From Flavobacteriaceae bacterium (GTDB lineage: Bacteria; Bacteroidota; Bacteroidia; Flavobacteriales; Flavobacteriaceae): 64,000 bases of DNA. Positions within the stretch are counted from its first letter, which is position 1, and the number at the start of each line of letters is the position of its first letter. The DNA lies in NCBI GenBank assembly GCA_028280265.1, contig JANQMD010000042.1:1-64000 (forward strand), written 5' to 3'. Positions 54,741-63,433 of the stretch are shown piece after piece. A program made the translations under genes and the position numbers. The notes below the pieces were generated by a model, which saw only the letters and a list, made by a program, of their open reading frames with translations, was not told the DNA's origin and did no database searches.

Positions 54741-54753
54741 AACCATTCTAAGT

Positions 54754-55818
54754 ATGAATTTCTCAAAGATTACAGGTACAGGCTCATACATACCAATCAT
54801 AAAAAAAGAAAATCAAAAGTTTTTAAACCACCGATTTTTAAATACAGATGGTACTGAAATTCCAAGCTCAAATGAAGTTGTTATAGAAAAGTTTAAAGCC
54901 ATCACAGGAATTGAGGAGAGAAGATATGCAGATAAAAAGTACAATACCTCAGATTTAGCTTATTTTTCAGCTTTGAAAGCCATTGAAGATGCAGGGGTTG
55001 ATAAAGAGGAATTAGACTATATTATCTTGGCACATAATTTTGGTGATGTAAAATCTGCTGCTATTCAAAGTGATATTCTTCCCAGTTTAGCCACTAGAGT
55101 AAAATATCGATTGGGGATAAAGAATCCTAACTGTGTAGCTTATGATATTTTATTTGGCTGCCCAGGCTGGGTAGAAGGTGTTATTCAGGCGCAAGCATTC
55201 ATTAAATCAGGTATTGCAAAAAAAGTGTTGGTGATTGGAGCTGAAACCCTGTCTCGTGTATTAGATAAACACGATAGAGATTCTATGATTTACAGTGATG
55301 GTGCTGGTGCTTGCATTGTAGAGAAAAGCGATACAGATGAATCGAGTATTTTAAGTCATGCTACACAGACGTTTGCTGAGGAGGAAGCCTATTTTTTGTT
55401 CTTTGGAAATTCATACAGCAAAAATGAAGATCCAGATGTGAGGTACATTAAAATGCATGGACGAAAGATTTATGAATTTGCTTTAAACAATGTGCCCAAA
55501 GCAATGAAGTCAGCATTGGATAAAAGCGGGATTTCTATAGATGAAGTAAAGAAAGTATTTATTCATCAGGCAAATGAAAAGATGGACGAAGCCATTATCA
55601 AACGTTTTTTTCGATTGTTCAAAAAACCGACCCCAGATGGAATTATGCCCATGAGTATTCACAAATTAGGGAATAGTTCTGTAGCTACTGTGCCCACACT
55701 GTTAGATCTTGTTTTAAAAGGAAACATTCAAGACCAAGAAGTAAAAAAAGGAGATGTAATTATCCTTGCCTCAGTAGGAGCTGGAATGAACATCAATGCA
55801 GTGGTTTACAGATATTAA
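54754..55818 (+). CDS. FabH-like 3-oxoacyl-ACP synthase III
   Basis: Thiolase-fold condensing enzyme of 354 residues with the catalytic triad C136 (DILFGCPGWV), H271 (FIHQANEKM) and N307 (HKLGNSSV). Unlike canonical FabH (about 320 residues), it has an N-terminal extension with HRFLNTDGTEIPSS. Paralogues of this form are widespread in Bacteroidota beside true FabH, and their acyl substrate is not settled. It is preceded by a structured 188-base leader. Candidate roles are aryl-polyene-like or branched-chain lipid synthesis; neither can be shown here. Confidence 0.85.
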   Translation: MNFSKITGTGSYIPIIKKENQKFLNHRFLNTDGTEIPSSNEVVIEKFKAITGIEERRYADKKYNTSDLAYFSALKAIEDAGVDKEELDYIILAHNFGDVKSAAIQSDILPSLATRVKYRLGIKNPNCVAYDILFGCPGWVEGVIQAQAFIKSGIAKKVLVIGAETLSRVLDKHDRDSMIYSDGAGACIVEKSDTDESSILSHATQTFAEEEAYFLFFGNSYSKNEDPDVRYIKMHGRKIYEFALNNVPKAMKSALDKSGISIDEVKKVFIHQANEKMDEAIIKRFFRLFKKPTPDGIMPMSIHKLGNSSVATVPTLLDLVLKGNIQDQEVKKGDVIILASVGAGMNINAVVYRY

Positions 55819-55913
55819 TTTGTTGCTTGTAATTAGTTTTTTAAGACCCAAAAAGAAATGTTAATGGAGGTATTTCGTCTTATCAATAAGAATTAAAAGA
55901 AACTCTGCAAGAA

Positions 55914-56297
55914 TCAACCTTTAATAGCTATCATGCTAATTTCTACATTCACAAATTTTGGCAAATTGGCAACTTCTACGGTTTCTCTTGCTGGTGCGGT
56001 GGCTTCATTAAAATAAGAACCATATACTTTGTTGATCTCTGAGAAATTAGTCATGTCAGAAATAAAAATGGAAGTTTTTACAACATTCTCAAAAGTCATG
56101 TCCGCAGCTTCTAATACAGCTTTCATATTCTCCATAACCAATGTTGTTTCTTCTTGAATACTTCCTAATTCTAGTTCTCCAGTTTCAGGGTTGATGGCAA
56201 TTTGACCAGAAGTATATAAAGTGTTTCCAGATAAGATGGCTTGGTTGTATGGACCAATAGGTGCTGGAGCTTTGGATGTTTGTATAATTTTTTTCAT
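55914..56297 (-). CDS. ridA: RidA family enamine/imine deaminase
   Basis: A 127-residue YjgF/YER057c/UK114 protein with APAPIGPYNQAI (11-22), LYTSGQIAINPETGEL and the conserved arginine in APARETVEVANLPK, which binds the carboxylate of 2-aminoacrylate. It hydrolyses reactive enamines formed by PLP enzymes. It converges with the FabH-like gene and is separated from lptD upstream by 170 bases of repeat-rich sequence. Confidence 0.93.
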   Translation of the reverse strand: MKKIIQTSKAPAPIGPYNQAILSGNTLYTSGQIAINPETGELELGSIQEETTLVMENMKAVLEAADMTFENVVKTSIFISDMTNFSEINKVYGSYFNEATAPARETVEVANLPKFVNVEISMIAIKG

Positions 56298-56399
56298 GCT
56301 AATGAGTTTGAAAGTTTATAAAGTTATAAAATATGAGGATAGGTTATTGCAAAATCAACTCCACAAAATTAAATGATTGAGTTATTATTACACTGTTAG

Positions 56400-56475
56400 T
56401 TACATTGATTCATCACCACATTAATTTATTGTTTCATTAAATCATTTTACATTAGATCATTGCTACATTAAAACA
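56400..56475 (-). repeat. Degenerate AATGT/AATGA-type tandem repeats after lptD
   Basis: Four to five units of about 15-16 bases follow and overlap the lptD stop codon. On the plus strand they read TTACATTGATTCATCA, CCACATTAATTTATTG, TTTCATTAAATCATTT, TACATTAGATCATTG and CTACATTAAAAC. On the coding strand of lptD this is a series of AATGT and AATGA words separated by 3-7 bases. A similar block in the same sense follows the Fe-S gene stop at 63288-63328. Confidence 0.6.
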
Positions 56476-59098
56476 ACACCCTGTTTGGAGGCCTGTTTTG
56501 ATCGTATTTTAAGTCGCTAAGAATTGAAGATTTCACGCCAATAAAAAATGTATAAGACTGATTCAATCCAAAAGGAACCCAGTTAAAATTGAAACGCCAA
56601 CTGTCTAAATCTCTAGAGAAATTCAATCGAGTATACGAGAAACCTCCATTAATGACATCATAGCCAGAAGAGAAACCAACTTTCCATTTGGGAGTGAGTT
56701 CAATGTCTCCTCCAAAAGTTAAGGTATGTGTACTAATTCCAATATTACTGATACCATTATTTGTGTACAAAGCAGTATAGGCCATATTGAGCCTCCACGG
56801 TAAAGAAGATCGGTATAAAGTGGCTTCTTTTTCTTCAGGTTGATTATTTTGAGGACTGTTGGGATTGGTTGCAAATCGATTTGAGGGATCAATACCAGCT
56901 CCTAAAACATCTGGAGTATCCTGATTCCCGTTTCCTGAGTTTGACTTTTTATCATCCTTCTTATCTTTACTAAAGTCACTACTAGAAATCGTATAATTTG
57001 CCGTAACATTTGCCAATGCCAATCTTGGGAAAGAATTAAACTCGTCAATACGTACCCCACTAGCATTTACCTGATAGGGATCAAAAGAGCCGTTAAAATT
57101 AATCGCCAACTTATCCTTAAATAAACGAACTCCTGTTGCTAATGTAATGTTAGACCATCGTAAACTATCTGCTGCGATATTATATGAAGTACTAATGTTT
57201 AAGTTGTTGAGAAGCATTATTTTTTCGTACTCTTCATCGCTATCGGGATCTTTAGGAGCAACCTTGGCTTCCAAAACATTATTAATACTAATTCCAATAC
57301 TTCCGCTTGTGCCAGATGTAGGTCGTCCATACACTCCTTGCTCAAATGGTGAATAGGTTAGTAAATCATTAGGATCAGCGCTCTGTCTCACTTGTAAATT
57401 ATGCCTTGCAGCAAAATCAGGTCTGTAAGAAAATGAAACAGAAGGTCTTACAGTATGTCTAATCGCTTTTAAACGTCCTTTTTTAAAGGTGAAGTCACCA
57501 TAAATATTTGTAGATAGAGACAAACTTGTACTATATTCTCTAAAAGATCGAAAACCTCTTATCGTATCCGTGACAACCGCATTTGCTGCATTGTCATAGG
57601 TTTTGTTTACATAGTCAAAATTCCAAACCTCTCGATACTGAACATTTGGCGATAATGTAAAATGCCTCAAAACGGTAACGTTTGTGTTCGCGTCTGCGGT
57701 ATGAACAACTCCCGACCTAGCTGTTTTAAACATTTCAGATTTGAAAAACTGATCTTCTGTCGTGTTAATCTGGTATACACCCTGCATATTGTAGTTCAAT
57801 CCAATATTCTGAATTGGATTTCTTTTAACTCCTCCCTTTCCTGCAAACGGATAAATCCTATTCATGTTTAACTGCAGCGAAGGCAGTGTCATGGTAATAA
57901 TATTGGTGTTTGTGTTTTGAGAGTGCGTAGCATTCACACTCATGTTGAAAGGAGTACCCACAAAAGTCTTCTGATAAGAAATCGAAGAGTTAAAGGTGTT
58001 GGATAAAAAGCTAGACTGATTTAATTCATTAATCGATTGCCTGAAATATTGACTACTACCTAAATTTACCGATGCTGTAAAATTTGAATTGGGGCTTGAT
58101 TTAGGATCTTTTCTGTGTGTCCATTGTAGGTTAAAATTCGTTGCCTCAGAAAAATCGTCAAATCCTCTGGTACTCTGAATAATTTTTTCAAAACTCAAAT
58201 TAAAATTTCCCGAAAATCGATATCGCTGTACATACAGAGAACGAGTCCGTAATCCCCAACTTCCGTTAGAAAAAGCATCACCCAATATCTCTAAATCCAC
58301 ATAATCATTAACCGCAAAATAATACCCTCCATTTTGAATACCAATACCTCTAGAAGAACCTGCGTTGGTGTTAAAAGTTGGAATGATAAACCCTGAGTTT
58401 CTTGATTGACCAATCGGAAAATAAGCAAAAGGTAAAAAAACAGGTGTGGGAACATCAGCTATGACCAAATTACTCAATCCAGCAACAATCTTTTTTCCGG
58501 GTACCACTTTTCCCTTATTAACGCCAATATAGTAATCAGGAATTTTCTTGTCGGATGTGGTAAACCGAATTTTACGCATGTAAATAGTCGAATCATTCAC
58601 TCTTTTTGCTTTGTTTCCTAGAACAAACATCCCAGGCTCTTGTTTGGTTTTAATCCCATAAATAATAGCTCGTTTGGTCTTGAAATTATAAATCATTGAA
58701 TCTTGTTCAGACTCCTGATCTGCTTGCTTAAAAACGGGTCTTTGTACATAGCCAGTAGAGTCTTTAATTCCCTTGGCAAACATGGTGTTTTTCAGATAGT
58801 CTACGATAATAATCCCAGCTTTCAGGTCGATATCTGTATACGTAACTTGAGCCTTATCATAGAATGTAACTGTTTTGTTTTTAGCGTTTTGTTTGGTATA
58901 GCCTACAGCCGTATGAGTAATCAAGTCAAGAATAGACTCTTTCGGTTTTAGAGTATCCTTTTTCGCAAGATTAAGCGTATCTGTCTTTTGAACAACTTTT
59001 ACACTGTCCTTTCTTGTAGAATTGGTATTTTGTGATCTTACACTCAATGCGCAAAATAGCAGTAAAAGAAGTAGTATGCGAGACGTATTTGATTGCAA
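56468..59098 (-). CDS. lptD: LptD-like LPS-assembly outer-membrane protein
   Basis: An 876-residue outer-membrane protein with a signal peptide (LLLLLLFCALSVRS, about residues 9-22). An OstA-like N-terminal jellyroll follows (KNKTVTFYDKAQVTYTDIDL near 78-97, then repeated ITHTAVGY-type strands). The remainder is a long beta-barrel rich in aromatic-ended strands. It inserts LPS into the outer leaflet with LptE. Bacteroidota LptDs are divergent, so annotation rests on the OstA segment and the size. It has a promoter facing the amidase operon, and its stop lies in a repeat block. Confidence 0.85.
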   Translation of the reverse strand: MQSNTSRILLLLLLFCALSVRSQNTNSTRKDSVKVVQKTDTLNLAKKDTLKPKESILDLITHTAVGYTKQNAKNKTVTFYDKAQVTYTDIDLKAGIIIVDYLKNTMFAKGIKDSTGYVQRPVFKQADQESEQDSMIYNFKTKRAIIYGIKTKQEPGMFVLGNKAKRVNDSTIYMRKIRFTTSDKKIPDYYIGVNKGKVVPGKKIVAGLSNLVIADVPTPVFLPFAYFPIGQSRNSGFIIPTFNTNAGSSRGIGIQNGGYYFAVNDYVDLEILGDAFSNGSWGLRTRSLYVQRYRFSGNFNLSFEKIIQSTRGFDDFSEATNFNLQWTHRKDPKSSPNSNFTASVNLGSSQYFRQSINELNQSSFLSNTFNSSISYQKTFVGTPFNMSVNATHSQNTNTNIITMTLPSLQLNMNRIYPFAGKGGVKRNPIQNIGLNYNMQGVYQINTTEDQFFKSEMFKTARSGVVHTADANTNVTVLRHFTLSPNVQYREVWNFDYVNKTYDNAANAVVTDTIRGFRSFREYSTSLSLSTNIYGDFTFKKGRLKAIRHTVRPSVSFSYRPDFAARHNLQVRQSADPNDLLTYSPFEQGVYGRPTSGTSGSIGISINNVLEAKVAPKDPDSDEEYEKIMLLNNLNISTSYNIAADSLRWSNITLATGVRLFKDKLAINFNGSFDPYQVNASGVRIDEFNSFPRLALANVTANYTISSSDFSKDKKDDKKSNSGNGNQDTPDVLGAGIDPSNRFATNPNSPQNNQPEEKEATLYRSSLPWRLNMAYTALYTNNGISNIGISTHTLTFGGDIELTPKWKVGFSSGYDVINGGFSYTRLNFSRDLDSWRFNFNWVPFGLNQSYTFFIGVKSSILSDLKYDQNRPPNRVLF

Positions 59099-59118
59099 TA
59101 TTTAATATGCTATTTTTG
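59088..59118 (+). promoter_or_regulatory. Consensus promoter of the amidase gene
   Basis: TTTG (59088-59091), 19 bases, then TATTTTTG (59111-59118) matches the Bacteroidota consensus in both boxes and spacing. The -33 box lies inside the first codons of lptD on the other strand. The start site near 59125 is about 60 bases before the TTG start of the amidase. Confidence 0.7.
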
Positions 59119-59127
59119 TGTACGAGT

Positions 59128-59159
59128 TAAAAATATGGCTCAATAATTGAAGCACCAAA
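59128..59159 (-). promoter_or_regulatory. Promoter of lptD
   Basis: On the minus strand TTTG (59159 to 59156) and TATTTTTA (59135 to 59128, one mismatch from TAnnTTTG) are 20 bases apart. Transcription would start near 59121 with a leader of about 23 bases. It overlaps the divergent amidase promoter, so the two may compete. Confidence 0.5.
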
Positions 59160-59185
59160 TTTGAAACGCCAAAATTAATTAAATT

Positions 59186-60325
59186 TTGTTGATAGAATCT
59201 AAGCTAAGCCGCAAAATTAATACCAAGTTATTACGGAAGATTTTTCTTCTGTTCATTCTTTTTTTATCGGTTGTCAACATGACATCTCACGCACAGAACA
59301 AAAAATATATTGTTGTTCTTGATGCAGGTCACGGAGATCATGATCCCGGCAATGTAGGTAACGGTTACAGGGAAAAAAATATTGTACTCAAAGTGGTTCT
59401 TGAAATCGGTAAACAGCTCAAAAAAAATAAAGATATTAAAGTTGTTTACACTCGAAAGACTGATGTTTTTATTGACTTATGGAAAAGAGGAGATATTGCC
59501 AACAAAGCAAAAGCCGATTTATTTGTGTCTGTGCATTGTAATTCACACAGCTCTAATGCATATGGTACAGAAAGCTTTGTGCTTGGTCTGGGTGCAAATA
59601 ATAAAAACTTTAAAGTAGCTCAGGAGTTTGTGCAAAAGGAAAACTCCGTAATTAAATTCGAAAAAAACTACAAGGAACGATACAAGAATTTCAACAACTC
59701 TGCTGAATCTAAAATTGGTTTGTCTCTGGTACAAGAGGAAAATTTAGACAAAAGCTTGGCACTTGCCAGCTCCTTCCAAAAAGGATTTAAAAATAAACTA
59801 AAGAGAAAAAGTCGTGGCGTAAAACAGCAAAGGTTTGTTGTATTGCATCAGACGTACATGCCAAGTGTTCTGGTTGAGTTAGGATTTTTGACAAATAAAA
59901 GCGAAGGTCGATATCTAAACTCAAAAAGAGGGCAAAAGCAAATGGCAGCAGTGATTACTTCTTCCATTAACAATTACATCAACCAACTAAAATTAAATAC
60001 AGTTAGTGTCAATGGTGATGAAATTCTGGCCGACATAGATACACCAGTAATAGAAGACGATGTGGAAGAGAGTAGTGTAGTTTTTAAAGTTCAAATCGCC
60101 TCCAGTAAAAAAAGAATTGCAACAAAATCATACAATTTCCGAGGATTAAGAAATGTAGAAAGAGTGAAAGTGGGACGCTACTACAAATACTACTACGGAA
60201 ACACTTCTAATTACAGTGAAGCAAAATCATCATTTCGAAAGACCAAAAAGAAAGGGTATAAATCTGCATTTATTGCTGCATTCAAAGATGGGAAGAAAGT
60301 AAGTATTTCTGAGGCTTTGAAATAA
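59186..60325 (+). CDS. N-acetylmuramoyl-L-alanine amidase (AmiA/B/C type)
   Basis: A 379-residue zinc amidase. It is secreted by a signal peptide (hydrophobic core about 18-31, cleavage near SHAQ). The Amidase_3 domain has zinc ligands H49 (DAGHGDHDPG), E63 and H117 (VSVHCNSH), and the catalytic Glu is in LVELGFLTNKSE. The C-terminal ~80 residues (FKVQIASSKKRI, GLRNVERVKVGRYYKYYYG) look like an SPOR domain that binds denuded glycan at division sites. The start is TTG at 59186; the first ATG would lie inside the signal sequence. It probably splits septal peptidoglycan. Confidence 0.88.
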   Translation: MLIESKLSRKINTKLLRKIFLLFILFLSVVNMTSHAQNKKYIVVLDAGHGDHDPGNVGNGYREKNIVLKVVLEIGKQLKKNKDIKVVYTRKTDVFIDLWKRGDIANKAKADLFVSVHCNSHSSNAYGTESFVLGLGANNKNFKVAQEFVQKENSVIKFEKNYKERYKNFNNSAESKIGLSLVQEENLDKSLALASSFQKGFKNKLKRKSRGVKQQRFVVLHQTYMPSVLVELGFLTNKSEGRYLNSKRGQKQMAAVITSSINNYINQLKLNTVSVNGDEILADIDTPVIEDDVEESSVVFKVQIASSKKRIATKSYNFRGLRNVERVKVGRYYKYYYGNTSNYSEAKSSFRKTKKKGYKSAFIAAFKDGKKVSISEALK

Positions 60326-60386
60326 TACATGAAAAACAATATACTGAGGAAAATATTAGTAATATTGTAGAGACAAAAAAATAGTC

Positions 60387-61352
60387 ATGTCTAGAGAAGT
60401 AAAAACGGGTATCATAGCAATCATTATTATTGCACTGTTTGTTTGGGGTTTTAACTTTTTAAAAGGTCAAAATCTTCTAGAAGCAAACGCACGAGTTTTC
60501 TACATTGAGTATAAAAACATTCGCGGTTTAAATAAAACAAGCACGGTAAGTATTAATGGTTTGCAAGTAGGGAAAGTAACAGATATAACCTTTAATACTG
60601 ACCCTGAAAAAAGAGGAATGTTGGTGGTGGAAATTACCATGGAAGACGATTTTCAGTTCTCAAAAAATAGCATAGCTAAGATATATTCTACAGGTATAAT
60701 AGGAGGAGAATCGCTAGCGATCTTACCAGATTATGAAGGAGATATGGCAGTATCTGGAGACTACTTAAAAGGTGAAGTAGAATCAGATATTTTCACCTCA
60801 GTAGGACAGTCATTAAACCCACTAAAATCAAAAGTAGAGCGAGTAATTATAGAAGCAGATTCTCTGTTAATCGCTTTGAACGATGTACTAGATACTTCAA
60901 CGAGAAATAGTTTTAAGAGAACACTTAAAGGTTTTGAAACGACTGTCTCTTCGATGAATAATACTTTAAGTTCTTTAAATCAGCTGGTGGATTCTAGTAA
61001 GGTAAATATTGACATGACGATTCAAAATACAAGGAAGGTTACAGAAAACTTCTCAAAAGTATCCGATACCCTTGTAAGTGCCAATCTTGGAGGAACTGTA
61101 AAAACATTGCAAACAACATTAACCAATGTAAATGGTCTACTTCAAGGAATTGACGAGGGCAAGGGAACCATGGGTAAGTTAATGACGAATGACTCTCTAT
61201 ATGTAAACCTTATGAATGCTTCCAAAGAACTAGAGGAGTTATTAAGAGAAATGAAGTTAAACCCTAAAAGGTTTGTTCACTTTTCACTCTTTGGTAAAAA
61301 ACCAAAGCCCTACAATCCAGAAGCGAATAAGGAAAATACATCGAACAAATAA
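60387..61352 (+). CDS. mlaD: MlaD-family (MCE domain) lipid-transport protein
   Basis: A 321-residue inner-membrane-anchored periplasmic protein. One transmembrane helix (GIIAIIIIALFVWGFNF, about 8-24) is followed by an MCE domain (VFYIEYKNIRGLNKTSTV, then VGKVTDI and the pore-loop region GGESLAIL). A long helical C-terminal region (about 150-290) with LKSKVERVIIEADSL resembles phospholipid-ABC-transporter substrate subunits. It would shuttle phospholipids between membranes with an MlaFE-type ABC transporter, not seen in this window. It overlaps the AhpD-like gene by one base. Confidence 0.85.
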   Translation: MSREVKTGIIAIIIIALFVWGFNFLKGQNLLEANARVFYIEYKNIRGLNKTSTVSINGLQVGKVTDITFNTDPEKRGMLVVEITMEDDFQFSKNSIAKIYSTGIIGGESLAILPDYEGDMAVSGDYLKGEVESDIFTSVGQSLNPLKSKVERVIIEADSLLIALNDVLDTSTRNSFKRTLKGFETTVSSMNNTLSSLNQLVDSSKVNIDMTIQNTRKVTENFSKVSDTLVSANLGGTVKTLQTTLTNVNGLLQGIDEGKGTMGKLMTNDSLYVNLMNASKELEELLREMKLNPKRFVHFSLFGKKPKPYNPEANKENTSNK

Positions 61353-61957
61353 TGAGTTGGATCGATGTAATATCCTATGATGATTCAGAAGGGAAACTCA
61401 GAAAATTATACGATAAAGTTACAGGACCTAACAAAAATGTAGATAATATAATGCTGGTTCATGGATTGAGACCTCATACTATGACTGGACATATGGCACT
61501 GTATAAAAATGTATTGCACAATAGTAACAATACATTGCCAAAATGGTATTTAGAAACCTTGGGTGTTTTTGTAAGTATCCTAAACAAATGTAATTACTGT
61601 GTAGAACATCACTTTGAAGGTTTAAAAAGGTTTCTTAATGATGATCGAAAGTCTCAAGAGATAAAAGAAGCGTTGTTAAATAGAATGTTTCTAAACACTT
61701 TTCCTAATAAATTTGTAAGAGGATTGCATTATGCAGAAAAACTAACGGAAAAGCTAGACGAATTACAAGAATCTGACATCGTATCCTTAAGAGAATCAGG
61801 TTTGTCAGATGGTGAAATTTTAGAAATTAATCAAGTTGTTAGTTATTTCAATTATGCAAATAGAACCGTTTTAGGCTTGGGAGTTTCTACAAAAGGAGAT
61901 ATCTTAGGACTCTCTCCCAACGATTCAGAAGATGAAATGAACTGGAATCATCAGTAA
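61352..61957 (+). CDS. AhpD-like carboxymuconolactone-decarboxylase-family protein
   Basis: All-helical protein of 201 residues with the AhpD redox motif CNYCVEHH, C80-x2-C83-x3-H87. GHMALYKNVLHN and ETLGVFVSILNKC precede it. Family members are peroxidase-related disulfide reductases. The start overlaps mlaD by one base, and the stop is followed after 19 bases by the Fe-S membrane protein, so it may belong to an electron-transfer set with that gene. The physiological substrate is unknown. Confidence 0.8.
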   Translation: MSWIDVISYDDSEGKLRKLYDKVTGPNKNVDNIMLVHGLRPHTMTGHMALYKNVLHNSNNTLPKWYLETLGVFVSILNKCNYCVEHHFEGLKRFLNDDRKSQEIKEALLNRMFLNTFPNKFVRGLHYAEKLTEKLDELQESDIVSLRESGLSDGEILEINQVVSYFNYANRTVLGLGVSTKGDILGLSPNDSEDEMNWNHQ

Positions 61958-61976
61958 ACTATAGAAATAAGACTTT

Positions 61977-63287
61977 ATGGAATACATACCAAATATACTT
62001 TTTGCAATTGTTCTGTTAGCAGGAGTTGGCTTTTTTACAATAAACATTCGAAAACTGATTCGTAATATCAAATTAGGAAAAGAAGTCGATCGATCCGATA
62101 ACAAAGCAGCTCGTTGGAAGAATATGGCGAGAGTAGCTTTAGGACAATCTAAAATGGTAAGCAGACCTATTGCTGGCTTTCTACATATTGTCGTATACAT
62201 AGGTTTCATCATTATCAATATTGAAGTATTAGAAATCATTGTAGATGGACTTTTAGGAACTCACAGAGTTTTTCAACCCATCCTAGGAGATGGAATTTAT
62301 AGTTTTTTAATTGGCACTTTTGAAATCTTAGCATTCTTGGTTTTTGTATCTGTGATTATCTTTTGGTTGAGAAGAAATGCCATTCGATTAAAACGTTTCT
62401 TAAACAAAGAAATGAAAGGTTGGCCAAAGAATGATGGAAACCTCATTCTATACTTTGAAATGGTGCTAATGACACTATTCATTGTCATGAATGCCACGGA
62501 TCCTGCTTTTCAAGAGGCTGGAGTAGGGAATCCAATAAGTCAGTTTGTAGCGCCTCTGTTTTCAGGAATGGAAATAGAAACACTTCATGTGATTGAAAGA
62601 TCGGCTTGGTGGATACACATTATTGGAATTCTCATTTTCTTGAATTACTTATACTATTCAAAACACCTACATATTTTACTAGCATTTCCGAATACATACT
62701 ATGCAAACTTAAATCCCAAGGGTCAGTTTACCAATTTGGCATCTGTCACCAAAGAAGTTCAAATGATGATGGACCCAAGTGCAGACCCTTATGCAATGCC
62801 AGCCGAAGGAGAAGAAGAGGAAGTGCCAGAGAAATTTGGAGCCAGTGATGTATTAGATTTAAACAGAGTACAATTATTGAATGCATATACTTGTACGGAA
62901 TGTGGTCGATGTACCTCTGCCTGCCCTGCGAATTTAACAGGAAAAGAGTTATCTCCAAGAGCCATCATGATGAAGACTCGCGATCGATTGGAAGAGGTTG
63001 GAAAAAATATCGATAAAAACGGAGAGTTTAAAGAAGACGGTAAGCAATTATTGAACGATTACATTACTCCAGAAGAGTTATGGGCCTGTACAAGTTGTAA
63101 TGCTTGTGTAGAAGAATGTCCTGTAAACATAGATCCGCTTTCTATTATTATGGATATGAGAAGATATTTGGTGATGGAGCAATCGGCTGCGCCACAAGAA
63201 TTGAACATGATGATGACCAATGTAGAGAACAATGGTGCTATGTGGCAATACAGCCCTATGGATCGATTAAACTGGAAAGACGAATAG
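61977..63287 (+). CDS. Membrane-bound 4Fe-4S dicluster protein (HdrC/NarI-like fusion)
   Basis: A 436-residue protein with about five transmembrane helices in the N-terminal 240 residues (the HIVVYIGFIIINIEVL and WWIHIIGILIFLNYLYYS segments hold possible heme-ligating His). A cytosolic ferredoxin domain has two full clusters, CTECGRCTSACP and CTSCNACVEECP. The arrangement fits NarI/HmeC-type quinone-reacting subunits of heterodisulfide-reductase-like complexes. The next gene encodes the CCG-domain partner. Substrate and direction of electron flow are unknown. Confidence 0.82.
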   Translation: MEYIPNILFAIVLLAGVGFFTINIRKLIRNIKLGKEVDRSDNKAARWKNMARVALGQSKMVSRPIAGFLHIVVYIGFIIINIEVLEIIVDGLLGTHRVFQPILGDGIYSFLIGTFEILAFLVFVSVIIFWLRRNAIRLKRFLNKEMKGWPKNDGNLILYFEMVLMTLFIVMNATDPAFQEAGVGNPISQFVAPLFSGMEIETLHVIERSAWWIHIIGILIFLNYLYYSKHLHILLAFPNTYYANLNPKGQFTNLASVTKEVQMMMDPSADPYAMPAEGEEEEVPEKFGASDVLDLNRVQLLNAYTCTECGRCTSACPANLTGKELSPRAIMMKTRDRLEEVGKNIDKNGEFKEDGKQLLNDYITPEELWACTSCNACVEECPVNIDPLSIIMDMRRYLVMEQSAAPQELNMMMTNVENNGAMWQYSPMDRLNWKDE

Positions 63288-63328
63288 GTTTAATGTGCAA
63301 ATGAATTAATTTGAAAATGATTCAATTA
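63288..63328 (+). repeat. AATGT/AATGA-type repeat after the Fe-S gene
   Basis: Directly after the TAG stop at 63287 the sequence reads TTTAATGTGCAAATGAATTA, then ATTTGAAAATGATTCAATTA. These are the same short words in the same sense as the block following lptD. The remaining gap to 63433 is AT-rich without further recognisable signal. Confidence 0.5.
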
Positions 63329-63433
63329 AAGCATTACTCAAAGTGTCTGTAAAAAGTAGAAAAAATAATGAAATGTTAAGATTCTAATTTCTAGAAATAA
63401 CTCAGAACTCTTAATTCAAAATTTAGAATTACA

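Noticed and set aside
55819..55913. Bidirectional terminator between the FabH-like gene and ridA
   Set aside because: No stem of useful length with a T-run was found despite convergent genes.
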